Of a stretch of DNA of 32,195 nucleotides, positions 24,765-31,057 are shown piece by piece. The notes beneath the pieces were generated by a model. It was not told the DNA's origin. It ran no database searches and was given only the letters and a program-made list of their open reading frames with translations. Position numbers and translations under genes: made by a program. Positions within the stretch are counted from its first letter, which is position 1. Each line of letters begins with the position of its first letter. The DNA is from an uncultured Bacteroidales bacterium (GTDB taxonomy: Bacteria > Bacteroidota > Bacteroidia > Bacteroidales > Paludibacteraceae): NCBI GenBank assembly GCA_937901225.1, contig CALCGX010000045.1, positions 1-32,195 on the forward strand. The letters run 5' to 3'.

Positions 24765-24990
24765 GATTCGGTAAAGCGTTACCCATCACTACATATTTTA
24801 GTATAGCGTAATAAGCCCAGACTTGATTGTTTGAAAACTGGACACTTTCAAAACAATTATTTGTTAACTCAAGTACGGTTTATGCACGCTCGCGTTATCA
24901 GCGTGAGTTTTCCGTGCGTAGATTTGAGTTAACAAGGTAGTCCAGAACCTCAAACAATCAAATTGAAGCGAACGAAAGTTCACGCTTTTT
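24765..24990 (+). ncRNA. Structured small RNA, 6S-like (Bacteroidales-1 type) candidate
   Basis: A transcript of about 225 nt is expected between the promoter and a terminator ending at 24990. It has a 5' hairpin (GGTAA-AGCG-TTACC, 24770-24783), then one long interrupted rod. TTGATTGTTTGA (24823-24834) pairs with 24950-24961. CTGGAC (24838-24843) pairs with 24940-24945. TTGTTAACTCAA (24861-24872) pairs with 24924-24935. GTACGG (24873-24878) pairs with 24912-24917, and CACGCT (24885-24890) pairs with 24900-24905. Between the second and third stems is a large asymmetric bubble, 17 nt on the 5' side and 4 nt on the 3' side. A rod with a central bubble is the 6S layout, and 6S homologues in this order are the Bacteroidales-1 RNAs, which bind RNA polymerase. 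The family name is inferred from shape only. The stems themselves are seen directly. Confidence 0.65.
24966..24990 (+). terminator. Terminator of the structured RNA
   Basis: AAGCG-AAC pairs with GTT-CA-CGCTT around a GAAA tetraloop (two-base bulge), followed by a short T-run ending at 24990. Confidence 0.7.
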
Positions 24991-25093
24991 GTATGTATAT
25001 ACGAAATCTAACTAATACAAAATAAATCAAATAATTAACAAACGGAGGTAGCCGAAAATCCGATAAAGAGTAGGTGAAATATAACCCAAACAT

Positions 25094-26596
25094 ATGAAAC
25101 GTTTACTATTTTTTATCATCCTTCTTATTTCCAATATTTCATTATTCTCACAAACAACGCAAAATCCACATGTAGAAAGGAATAAAAATCATGGCGCAAG
25201 GATTAGTTGGATTGATTGTACTAGTACAGACCAAACGATAGTAGGGATTGACTTTACTAATGTATTTTATTGGTACTCATGGGTTGCTATTACCCCAAAC
25301 ACTTATATAGAATATATAAATCCAACTACAGGAATGTCTGAAACAAAAACAATTTTATGTTTGCAAACAGTAACTGGACAAATCTTAAGTTTTGGGACCA
25401 AGTACACACACCAACAATTACCCTATTATACAATGGTTTTAAGATTCCCTAACTTACCAGTAGGAGTGAGTAGAATTAACTTGATAGAAAATTGTGCAGG
25501 TGGCTTTAGATGGAATGGAATTAATTTTACTGCTAAAGAGCAAGCAAATTTAAAGATTGAAAAAATTGCTAGTAGTAAACAAGAATTACTATCGTTAATA
25601 ACAAATTCCGATTATATTTATTCAGGAATATATGAACTTAAAAAAAGTAGTGAGGATTTCGTTGATTATCCATATAAAATGGCGGTGTTACAAAAAGATG
25701 ACAGAATAATTATGATTTATTTAGATGATTCAGACAATTGTTCACACTGGAGATATGGAGAGGTTCGGGGCATCCTAAAACCGACGAACTCACAATCTAA
25801 ATTGGATGTTATATGGTATGATAAAAGATTAGATTTTGAAGAAGAGTTATCCGCAGAATTTGACGGAAATGTCTTGAAAATAGGATTAGAAGAAGATATT
25901 TATTTTGAAGAGAATATCCTTATGTATGTAAAAAAGGGAGATGATAACTCTAACAAATATTCAACGCCTACATCAATGTGGTCGGGTACTGGATTTGCTC
26001 TTAAAGATGGATATATCATGACAAATTACCATGTTATTAGTGATGCTAGTCAAATAAAAATACAGGGAATTAATGGAGATTTTTTAACGGAGTATGGAGT
26101 TCAAGTAGTTGGAGTGGACAAATCCAACGATTTAGCACTATTAAAAATTTTAGGAGAAGTACCTACAGGTTTTGACGCCATACCATATGGGATTAAAACA
26201 TCCATTTCTGATGTTGGGGAAAATATATTTGTTTTAGGATATCCTCTAACAGCAACAATGGGAGAAGAAATTAAATTGACTAATGGTATCATTTCTGCCC
26301 GAACAGGTTTTGACGGAGATGTAACTACATACCAATTATCTGCACCTGTTCAGCCTGGTAATAGTGGAGGTCCTATGTTTGACGAAGATGGGAATGTAAT
26401 AGGTGTAATTTGTGCAAAACATGTTGGGGCAGAAAATGTGGCTTATGCAGTTAAGACTTCACAAGTTAAAAACTTGATTGAAAGTATTTCAGATCTTTCT
26501 ATATTGAACACAAAAAACACACTACAAGGGAAGAGCCTTAAAGATCAAGTTAAGGAAGTCAAGAATTATGTATATCTCATTAAATGTAGTAAATAA
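25094..26596 (+). CDS. Secreted trypsin-like (S1C/HtrA-type) serine protease with unknown N-terminal region
   Basis: The protein has 500 residues with a signal peptide (about 1-20, MKRLLFFIILLISNISLFSQ). Residues 21-290 match nothing I recognise. Residues about 297-480 form a trypsin-like peptidase domain with the full triad: H313 in TNYHVIS, D346 in SNDLALL and S424 in PGNSGGP. No PDZ domain follows; only about 25 residues remain. This fits a degradative or processing protease in the envelope or outside the cell. The gene is markedly more A/T-rich than all neighbours, uses AAA/ATA/TTA codons heavily, lacks a clear promoter and is bracketed by hairpin clusters, so recent acquisition is plausible. 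The ATG follows an A-rich leader and is the only start that gives a signal peptide. Confidence 0.85.
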   Translation: MKRLLFFIILLISNISLFSQTTQNPHVERNKNHGARISWIDCTSTDQTIVGIDFTNVFYWYSWVAITPNTYIEYINPTTGMSETKTILCLQTVTGQILSFGTKYTHQQLPYYTMVLRFPNLPVGVSRINLIENCAGGFRWNGINFTAKEQANLKIEKIASSKQELLSLITNSDYIYSGIYELKKSSEDFVDYPYKMAVLQKDDRIIMIYLDDSDNCSHWRYGEVRGILKPTNSQSKLDVIWYDKRLDFEEELSAEFDGNVLKIGLEEDIYFEENILMYVKKGDDNSNKYSTPTSMWSGTGFALKDGYIMTNYHVISDASQIKIQGINGDFLTEYGVQVVGVDKSNDLALLKILGEVPTGFDAIPYGIKTSISDVGENIFVLGYPLTATMGEEIKLTNGIISARTGFDGDVTTYQLSAPVQPGNSGGPMFDEDGNVIGVICAKHVGAENVAYAVKTSQVKNLIESISDLSILNTKNTLQGKSLKDQVKEVKNYVYLIKCSK

Positions 26597-26642
26597 TTAA
26601 CTTTCGGCACTCGAAAACTTTTTTCAAAAAAAATACACTCAC

Positions 26643-26980
26643 GCGGGAAGCATAGTAAATACTACACTTCCCGCATGTTGTATCTATACTCTTTCTCCTT
26701 TCCTCTCGAATCTCATTCGAGCCTCTAGTGCGGCTAGTACTACTAGTGCTACTATCTCTCACCGCTCGTCCAGTGTTCGGCGGTAGTTCGCCGAGCCAAT
26801 TTCTCATAGTTGGTTCAGTTCTCGCGGCTAGCCCGCGAGTAATCCCCCGCCTCTAACCTATAACCTTTAACCTCTAACCTAATAGCTCGCTTACGAGCAT
26901 CCACTAAACTGCGCTGCAAGTGCTCCGCCTCTAACCATTTGTTTTGCCCACTAATGCAGCGCGCTGCATTCTTTTGGGCA
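26643..26980. repeat. String of short perfect hairpins (cluster 2)
   Basis: The hairpins are GCGGGAAG with CTTCCCGC (26643-26674, inner TAGTA/TACTA), CTCGAAT-CTC-ATTCGAG (26705-26721), CTAGT-ACT-ACTAG (26734-26746), TCGGCG with CGCCGA around GTAGTT (26777-26794), CTCGCGG with CCGCGAG around CTAGC (26821-26839), GCTCG-CTTA-CGAGC (26885-26898), and the 18-bp palindrome AATGCAGCGCGCTGCATT (26953-26970) nested in TGCCCA/TGGGCA (26945-26980). The first is 46 bp after the protease stop and may help end its mRNA. There is no gene here. Confidence 0.8.
26852..26879. repeat. Heptamer tandem array (TCTAACC type)
   Basis: Four units run in tandem: TCTAACC, TATAACC, TTTAACC, TCTAACC. One more TCTAACC stands alone near 26930. 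The array lies between hairpins of cluster 2. Confidence 0.65.
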
Positions 26981-27056
26981 GAAACAAAGGATAGTCCCTG
27001 ATTTTAAATATTTTTGTAGGCTTCCAAGATGCCGTATTTTTGTTTCTAAAAAAAAT

Positions 27057-27098
27057 AATTGTCATTAATTGTCGTCTTAATTGACACCAATTGTCGTA
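27057..27098. repeat. Helically phased AATTG(T/A)C repeats, copy 1
   Basis: AATT boxes start at 27057, 27067, 27079 and 27089 (steps of 10, 12 and 10 bp) within AATTGTC, AATTGTC, AATTGAC and AATTGTC. The last part, AATTGACACCAATTGTCGT followed by AATAAA two bases on, recurs near 30490. The stretch 26981-27056 holds nothing clear. Confidence 0.6.
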
Positions 27099-27138
27099 AA
27101 ATAAAATTAACTATTACCCGCCTTTACACTATACACCC

Positions 27139-27177
27139 AAAAAAATCGCATAGCCCTTGCGCATATGCGATTTTTTT
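27139..27177. terminator. Perfect A/T-flanked hairpin, terminator-like, before the HXXEE gene
   Basis: AAAAAAATCGCATA (27139-27152) pairs exactly with TATGCGATTTTTTT (27164-27177) around an 11-base loop. It has the form of a bidirectional terminator. Because the next promoter overlaps its loop and T-run, it may instead shape that promoter. Confidence 0.6.
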
Positions 27178-27187
27178 ACTACCTTTG
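27156..27187 (+). promoter_or_regulatory. Promoter of the HXXEE gene
   Basis: CTTG (27156-27159), 20 bp and TACCTTTG (27180-27187) fit the Bacteroidetes consensus. The -33 box lies in the loop of the hairpin at 27139-27177. The start codon follows about 33 bp after the -7 box. Confidence 0.75.
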
Positions 27188-27219
27188 CAGCGAAAACATG
27201 AACCCAAACACATAATACC

Positions 27220-27849
27220 ATGAAAAAGTTAGGATTATTTTTGCTAAAGCACAACATCCATCTGATGACATTGATTTTTGTCGGATGGGCAGTATGGGCA
27301 GCATGCTATTGGGCAGAACTCGTACTCGTACAAAAACTCGTCTTGGCGTTGTATGCCTGCTTGATTCTGCACGAATACGAAGAGAGTTACAAAGACCGCT
27401 TCTTGGAGCTGATGCTGGGTCGCATGATGCGCGTTGACTATCGCTCGCTCACACCAGGTCTTACACATCTGGCGCAAGCCGTATATATCACCACCATTTT
27501 CTCGCTAGCGATTCTCTTCCCTGAACAACTATGGCTCACTTTTGGCGTGATTATCCTCTGTATTTTTGAGGGATTTATCCACAATTGGGGCATCTTTCTG
27601 TTCCGACTCAAAGGCGTATCTCCTGGTTGGTGGACAGCCGTTGTGATGGCTGCTGTAGCTATTTGGTCAATCGTACAAATCAACCAACATGTTGATTACC
27701 AAGTTATTCAATGGCTTTGGGGAGTGCTGTATTTCTATGCTGCTTTTTTGGCAATGGAGGTCTTCTTCCAACGCCTTATTGGCAACACGATGAGCAATGT
27801 CAAAACCGCTGCCCAAGCATTCTTAAAAGAGCGCTTCGGACGAAAATAA
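27220..27849 (+). CDS. HXXEE domain membrane protein
   Basis: The protein has 209 residues and five or six predicted membrane helices. The motif HEYEE (H51, E54, E55), after the helix LVLALYACLIL, is the signature of the HXXEE family, integral membrane proteins with a conserved His/Glu centre and unknown function. A second conserved-looking polar helix carries FEGFIHNWGIFLFRLKG. Conserved His and Glu inside membrane helices suggest metal binding, but this is inference. The gene is transcribed from its own promoter and converges on the arsenic operon, with only 21 bp between the stop codons. Confidence 0.75.
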   Translation: MKKLGLFLLKHNIHLMTLIFVGWAVWAACYWAELVLVQKLVLALYACLILHEYEESYKDRFLELMLGRMMRVDYRSLTPGLTHLAQAVYITTIFSLAILFPEQLWLTFGVIILCIFEGFIHNWGIFLFRLKGVSPGWWTAVVMAAVAIWSIVQINQHVDYQVIQWLWGVLYFYAAFLAMEVFFQRLIGNTMSNVKTAAQAFLKERFGRK

Positions 27850-27870
27850 ACTCTACCGTCTCAAAACTCC

Positions 27871-28275
27871 TCAATTAAACAGCTCAGCAAATTTCTGATG
27901 TATCTCATCGCGAACGCGGCGAAACTCTGAAAGGATATACTCTTCGCTGCCCAAAGCGTCCGATGGATCATCAAAACCAATATGCAAGCGATGCTTAACC
28001 TGCCCTACGAACATGGGGCAGGTTTCGTTTGCACCTCCACAAACAGTAATCACATAGTCCCACGACTGATTCACATATTCCTGCACATGGTGCGGCGTAT
28101 GCTGCGAAATGTCAATACCCACTTCTTGCATGACTCTCACAGCCATCGGATTAACTTTTGCCGCAGGTTGAGTTCCAGCTGAATATACTTCCCAATCAGG
28201 GTGCTGCGATTGCACAAAACCGTGTGCCATCTGACTACGGCAACTATTGCCTGTACACAAAATCAATACTCTCAT
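27871..28275 (-). CDS. arsC: Arsenate reductase, low-molecular-weight phosphatase type
   Basis: The protein has 134 residues from ATG 28275. An ATG at 28284 is possible but would enlarge the overlap; 28275 gives the ATGA overlap with arsP that is also seen at arsG/arsP. The P-loop CTGNSCRS (C7, C12, R13) is that of low-molecular-weight tyrosine phosphatases. CGGANETC supplies the Cys pair (C79, C86) that defines the thioredoxin-coupled arsenate reductases, and DDP (D102, D103) carries the acid. The enzyme should reduce arsenate to arsenite in the cytoplasm. The last gene of the arsR-arsG-arsP-arsC run fits this: pentavalent arsenic is reduced, then trivalent arsenic is exported. Confidence 0.92.
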   Translation of the reverse strand: MRVLILCTGNSCRSQMAHGFVQSQHPDWEVYSAGTQPAAKVNPMAVRVMQEVGIDISQHTPHHVQEYVNQSWDYVITVCGGANETCPMFVGQVKHRLHIGFDDPSDALGSEEYILSEFRRVRDEIHQKFAELFN

Positions 28276-29240
28276 AATAGCCAATTAAACAAATATCCTG
28301 AAACAATAATTAACAATGTCACCACGCCAAAGAAAATGCCAATCAGTCGCCAAGTCATCACTTTTTTTAGCATCATCGCCTCTGGAATAGACAGCCCTAT
28401 CACTGCCATCATAAACGCAATAGCGGTGCCCAATGGAATACCTTTGGCTACAAACACCTCTATGATAGGCACGATACTGGCTGGATTAGCATACATCGGT
28501 ACTGCCAACACGACTGCCAATGGCACGCCCCACCAATTGTCTGCCGACAGAAATTGCTCAAAAAAGCCCTCGGGCACATAACCATGCATAGCAGCACCCA
28601 CGCCTATACCTAATAATATGTACCATATCACTCCCTTAACGACTCCTAAAGCGTCTTTTGCTATCACAGGCAAGCGTTGCAGAAAAGGTGTTTGCTCGGC
28701 TTCCCATTGTTGGCTTTGGGTGTTAGACTGCTGCTGTGCGGCTTTCACCCAATCGCTCAGATAACGCTCAAGACGCATCTTACTGAGGATAAAACCCGCA
28801 ATCATAGACAATACTGTGCCACTAACGATATAAATGAGCGTTGTTTTGATGCCGAAAGTGCCCAAGAACATGGCAATAGCTATCTCACTCACCAGAGGCG
28901 AGGCAATCAGAAAAGTCAGCGTAACACCCAAAGGTATGCCCCCTCGCACAAAGCCAATAAACAACGGTACGGACGAGCACGAGCAGAACGGAGTAATGCC
29001 GCCAAATACTGCTGCTAAGAAATAGTCCAAACCATAGAGTTTGTGAGTGACCAAGAAACGCTTCAGTCGCTCAATGGGGAAATAGGCGTTGATGATTCCC
29101 ATCAGCATGCTGATAAGAAAGAGCAGCAGAATAATCTTGATACTATCGTAAAAGAAGAAGTTCACTGCCACGCCTAAAGGTGTAGAGGCATCCAACGAGA
29201 ACACCTCATACACCAACCAGTCTGCAAATCGCTGAATCAT
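28272..29240 (-). CDS. arsP: ArsP-family permease (PF03773-type)
   Basis: The protein has 322 residues and about eight to ten membrane helices, with two halves separated by a charged cytoplasmic stretch (about 150-185). The motif GGITPFCSCSSVPLFIGF (C86, C88) is diagnostic for the ArsP/DUF318 permease family; the family includes exporters of trivalent organoarsenicals that use conserved cysteines. The gene overlaps arsG upstream and arsC downstream by 4 bp (ATGA) each, so translation is probably coupled. The substrate may be methylated or aromatic As(III); arsenite alone is less likely from the family, but this cannot be fixed from sequence. Confidence 0.88.
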   Translation of the reverse strand: MIQRFADWLVYEVFSLDASTPLGVAVNFFFYDSIKIILLLFLISMLMGIINAYFPIERLKRFLVTHKLYGLDYFLAAVFGGITPFCSCSSVPLFIGFVRGGIPLGVTLTFLIASPLVSEIAIAMFLGTFGIKTTLIYIVSGTVLSMIAGFILSKMRLERYLSDWVKAAQQQSNTQSQQWEAEQTPFLQRLPVIAKDALGVVKGVIWYILLGIGVGAAMHGYVPEGFFEQFLSADNWWGVPLAVVLAVPMYANPASIVPIIEVFVAKGIPLGTAIAFMMAVIGLSIPEAMMLKKVMTWRLIGIFFGVVTLLIIVSGYLFNWLL

Positions 29241-30331
29241 AGTCCTAATAGTTGTTTGATTTCGCTCTCGGTAGGTACACGACCTGCGATTTTCACTTCG
29301 CCGTCAATCACCACGCAAGGTATGGTCATCACATCATACTCCATGATTTGCATGATGTCTTCCACTTTCTCCAACTGGGCAGATACGCCATTCTCTTTGA
29401 TCACTTTCTCTACCAATTCGTAGGTAGTGCGGCACTTGCTGCAACCTGTGCCTAATACTTTAATTTCCATAATTTTATTTTTAGATGTTATATGATTGAT
29501 TGTCTCACTATTACGATTACTAAAATAGTTGTATGTATAATACACACCTATACCGATAAACGCTATTGCCACGATTATGTTCAGCCACTTCTGAATGCTT
29601 TGCATCTTGCCATACACCTTACCTATGTGTTGTACGCTGAACGCCAACACCCATGCCACAATCAGTACGGGCAATGCAGTGGCTATAGCAAAGACCACGG
29701 GCAGCAGATAACCCATCGAGGCGGTTGCCGACATAGGAATCAATCCGCCAAAATACAGTACGGCACTCGATGGACAAAAAGCCAATGCAAAAAGTACGCC
29801 AAGCAACAATGCGCCCCATCCACCATATTGTGCGAGCTGCGCATGCTTGTTGTTGTTTGACAAAGACGGCAGTCGTAGTTTGTCGCTCAACAGTATCAAA
29901 CCGCCCATAACGATTAGAGCTGGACCCAGTACCATCTCGCCGTATGTCGCCACCCAACGCTGTACGCCCAACATACTGCTTCCGTTTCTTAGTAGAGCAA
30001 TCAGCACAACGCCCAATGCCGTGTAAGCCACTACTCGACCCAAGGTATATAATAAGCCCTGTAGAAAGACTTGTCTGCGGTTGTCGATGCGTTTGCTGAT
30101 ATAGCCAATCGCAGCGATATTGGTTGCCAACGGACAAGGCGAAAGAGCTGCTATTAATCCTAATACCAGAGCAGTGAGCACAGGTATTCCCATGTCCCAT
30201 TCTTGTGCTTGTTGCTCTACCGACGCACATGCCGCACAGCGTGGCACGCCTTCGCTGCTGGCATGAGCACTCTCAACACCCAATGCCAACATCCCGAGGC
30301 AAAGGGCAATCATCAGAATCTTTACTTTCAT
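29237..30331 (-). CDS. arsG: ArsG-type arsenical efflux permease fused to ArsE-like thioredoxin domain
   Basis: The protein has 364 residues from ATG 30331 (MNM two codons earlier is possible). A signal peptide is followed by an extracytoplasmic Cys pair (C32, C35). A six-helix CcdA/DsbD-like domain then carries LSPCPLATNIAAIGYISK (C66) and AFCPSSAVLYFGG (C186), as in the ArsG family of aromatic arsenical exporters. A linker (about 271-287) leads to a small thioredoxin-like domain (288-364) with CSKC (C297, C300) and TIPCVVIDG. In other bacteria this last part is a separate small redox protein (ArsE-like). The linker DNA is A/T-rich and leads into an internal ATG at 29470, so the domain could also be made separately. 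The usual arsF gene is absent here. The gene overlaps arsP by 4 bp. Confidence 0.85.
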   Translation of the reverse strand: MKVKILMIALCLGMLALGVESAHASSEGVPRCAACASVEQQAQEWDMGIPVLTALVLGLIAALSPCPLATNIAAIGYISKRIDNRRQVFLQGLLYTLGRVVAYTALGVVLIALLRNGSSMLGVQRWVATYGEMVLGPALIVMGGLILLSDKLRLPSLSNNNKHAQLAQYGGWGALLLGVLFALAFCPSSAVLYFGGLIPMSATASMGYLLPVVFAIATALPVLIVAWVLAFSVQHIGKVYGKMQSIQKWLNIIVAIAFIGIGVYYTYNYFSNRNSETINHITSKNKIMEIKVLGTGCSKCRTTYELVEKVIKENGVSAQLEKVEDIMQIMEYDVMTIPCVVIDGEVKIAGRVPTESEIKQLLGL

Positions 30332-30354
30332 ATTCATATAAAACATTTTATCCA

Positions 30355-30370
30355 TTCGTAATTCTACGAA
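30355..30370. promoter_or_regulatory. Inverted repeat ahead of arsG
   Basis: TTCGTA-ATTC-TACGAA is a perfect 6-bp inverted repeat about 25 bp upstream of the arsG start codon. No TAnnTTTG box is visible on the minus strand here, so arsG is probably read from the arsR promoter. The repeat may be an operator or an mRNA element. Confidence 0.4.
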
Positions 30371-30416
30371 CATTATTTATAAAAAAATATATACTTGTTG
30401 ATACCTATTATCTTTC

Positions 30417-30467
30417 ATTTTGTTTGGGTTGCAAGCGACAAGTCGCTCATTCCAACCCAAACAAAAT
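30417..30467. terminator. Long hairpin between arsR and arsG
   Basis: ATTTTGTTTGGGTT (30417-30430) pairs exactly with AACCCAAACAAAAT (30454-30467), and AGCGAC-AA-GTCGCT forms an inner stem (30434-30447). In the minus-strand transcript it follows arsR and precedes arsG. It could attenuate transcription, giving more arsR than efflux genes, or stabilise the arsR mRNA end. Confidence 0.6.
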
Positions 30468-30477
30468 ATATTCCTAT

Positions 30478-30510
30478 AATTGACATCAAAATTGACATTA
30501 ATTGTCGTTT
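30478..30510. repeat. Helically phased AATTG(A/T)C repeats, copy 2
   Basis: AATT boxes at 30478, 30490 and 30500 (steps of 12 and 10 bp) lie in AATTGAC, AATTGAC and AATTGTC. AATTGACATTAATTGTCGT here matches 17 of 19 bases of the copy near 27079 in the same orientation, and AATAAA follows both. Confidence 0.6.
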
Positions 30511-30553
30511 AATAAATCAGTGTCAACTCGTATAAAGTTCCCTAAAAGATCAC

Positions 30554-30880
30554 TTACTCGCAGCAACCTTGACTTTTGCATGCGCATTGCCCAAAGAACT
30601 CCCCAAAGAGCGATTGTGCCATTTGCCAGTTCTCACGATGGATACAGTACCTCACTTTGGGTGCTTCCACTTCTCCTTGGATCAGTCCAGCCTCTTTCAG
30701 CTCTTTGAGGTGTTGTGATACCGTAGCTTTGGCTATAGGCAATTCTTCGTGTATGTCACCGAAATAGCTGGTGTCACGCTTGGCGAGAAACTGAAGAATC
30801 GCAATCCGTGCTGGATGTCCCATTGCTTTGGCAAAGCGTGAGAGAAGATCTTGCTTAATGGTATATTGTTTGTTGCTCAT
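30554..30880 (-). CDS. arsR: ArsR-family metalloregulatory repressor
   Basis: The protein has 108 residues and a single winged-helix domain: GHPARIAILQFL, recognition helix region IAKATVSQHLKELKEAGLI, wing VEAPKVRYCIH. Cysteines at C79, C99, C101, C106 and C107 (CACKSQGCC at the end) could bind As(III); C-terminal Cys clusters are common in Bacteroidetes ArsR proteins. ArsR proteins leave their operator when arsenite binds. The gene is the first of the minus-strand arsenic operon and is divergent from a hydrolase gene. The first codons (MSNKQYTI) lie in a decayed copy of a tandem repeat that fills the leader. A separate 39-bp uORF with the same start sequence lies 10 bp upstream. Confidence 0.93.
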   Translation of the reverse strand: MSNKQYTIKQDLLSRFAKAMGHPARIAILQFLAKRDTSYFGDIHEELPIAKATVSQHLKELKEAGLIQGEVEAPKVRYCIHRENWQMAQSLFGEFFGQCACKSQGCCE

Positions 30881-30973
30881 ATTGATTATATTATTTGTTG
30901 GTTATATTAGCATATTGCTTGTTGGTCATATTAGCATACTGCTTGTTGGCTATACTAGTATATTGTTCGTTAT
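30860..30973. repeat. 24-bp tandem repeat in the arsR leader, with a 12-codon upstream ORF
   Basis: Three 24-bp units (30902-30925, 30926-30949, 30950-30973) are followed by a degenerate 25-bp copy (30877-30901), which carries the arsR start codon, and a partial copy (30860-30876) inside arsR. On the minus strand they read in one frame as NEQYTSIA, NKQYANMT and NKQYANIT, then NK and a stop. An ATG at 30929 gives a 12-codon uORF (stop ending at 30891) beginning MTNKQY, like arsR itself (MSNKQY). Confidence 0.8.
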
Positions 30974-30989
30974 TTTACGAATTACGCCG

Positions 30990-31021
30990 CAAAGGTAGTA
31001 TAAATATCTGATATGACCAAA
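30990..31021 (-). promoter_or_regulatory. arsR operon promoter
   Basis: On the minus strand, TTTG (31018-31021), 20 bp and TACCTTTG (30990-30997) fit the Bacteroidetes consensus. The transcript would have a leader of about 105 nt that contains the 24-bp repeats. Confidence 0.85.
31004..31014. promoter_or_regulatory. Candidate ArsR operator 1
   Basis: ATATCTGATAT is a perfect palindrome around a central T and lies in the -33/-7 spacer of the arsR promoter. A bound repressor here would block RNA polymerase. Confidence 0.55.
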
Positions 31022-31057
31022 TATTTTGTCTATTTTTTTTGTAAATTTTAATTCTTA

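Noticed and set aside
24386..24811. Open frames of 141 residues (plus) and 95 residues (minus, 24502-24789) over the hairpin cluster
   Set aside because: They run across 11-bp repeats, palindromes and the RNA promoter, have no start context and encode no recognisable sequence; the same applies to 26580-26807 minus.
24765..24990. Structured RNA considered as tmRNA, RNase P RNA or a tRNA-like element
   Set aside because: No tag reading frame, no RNase P core motifs and no CCA-type acceptor are visible. The long rod with one bubble fits 6S better.
27009..27042. Possible promoter boxes TATTTTTG at 27009 and 27035
   Set aside because: The spacing to a TTTG box is 18 bp at best and the sequence is a plain T-rich run. 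A better promoter lies at 27156-27187.
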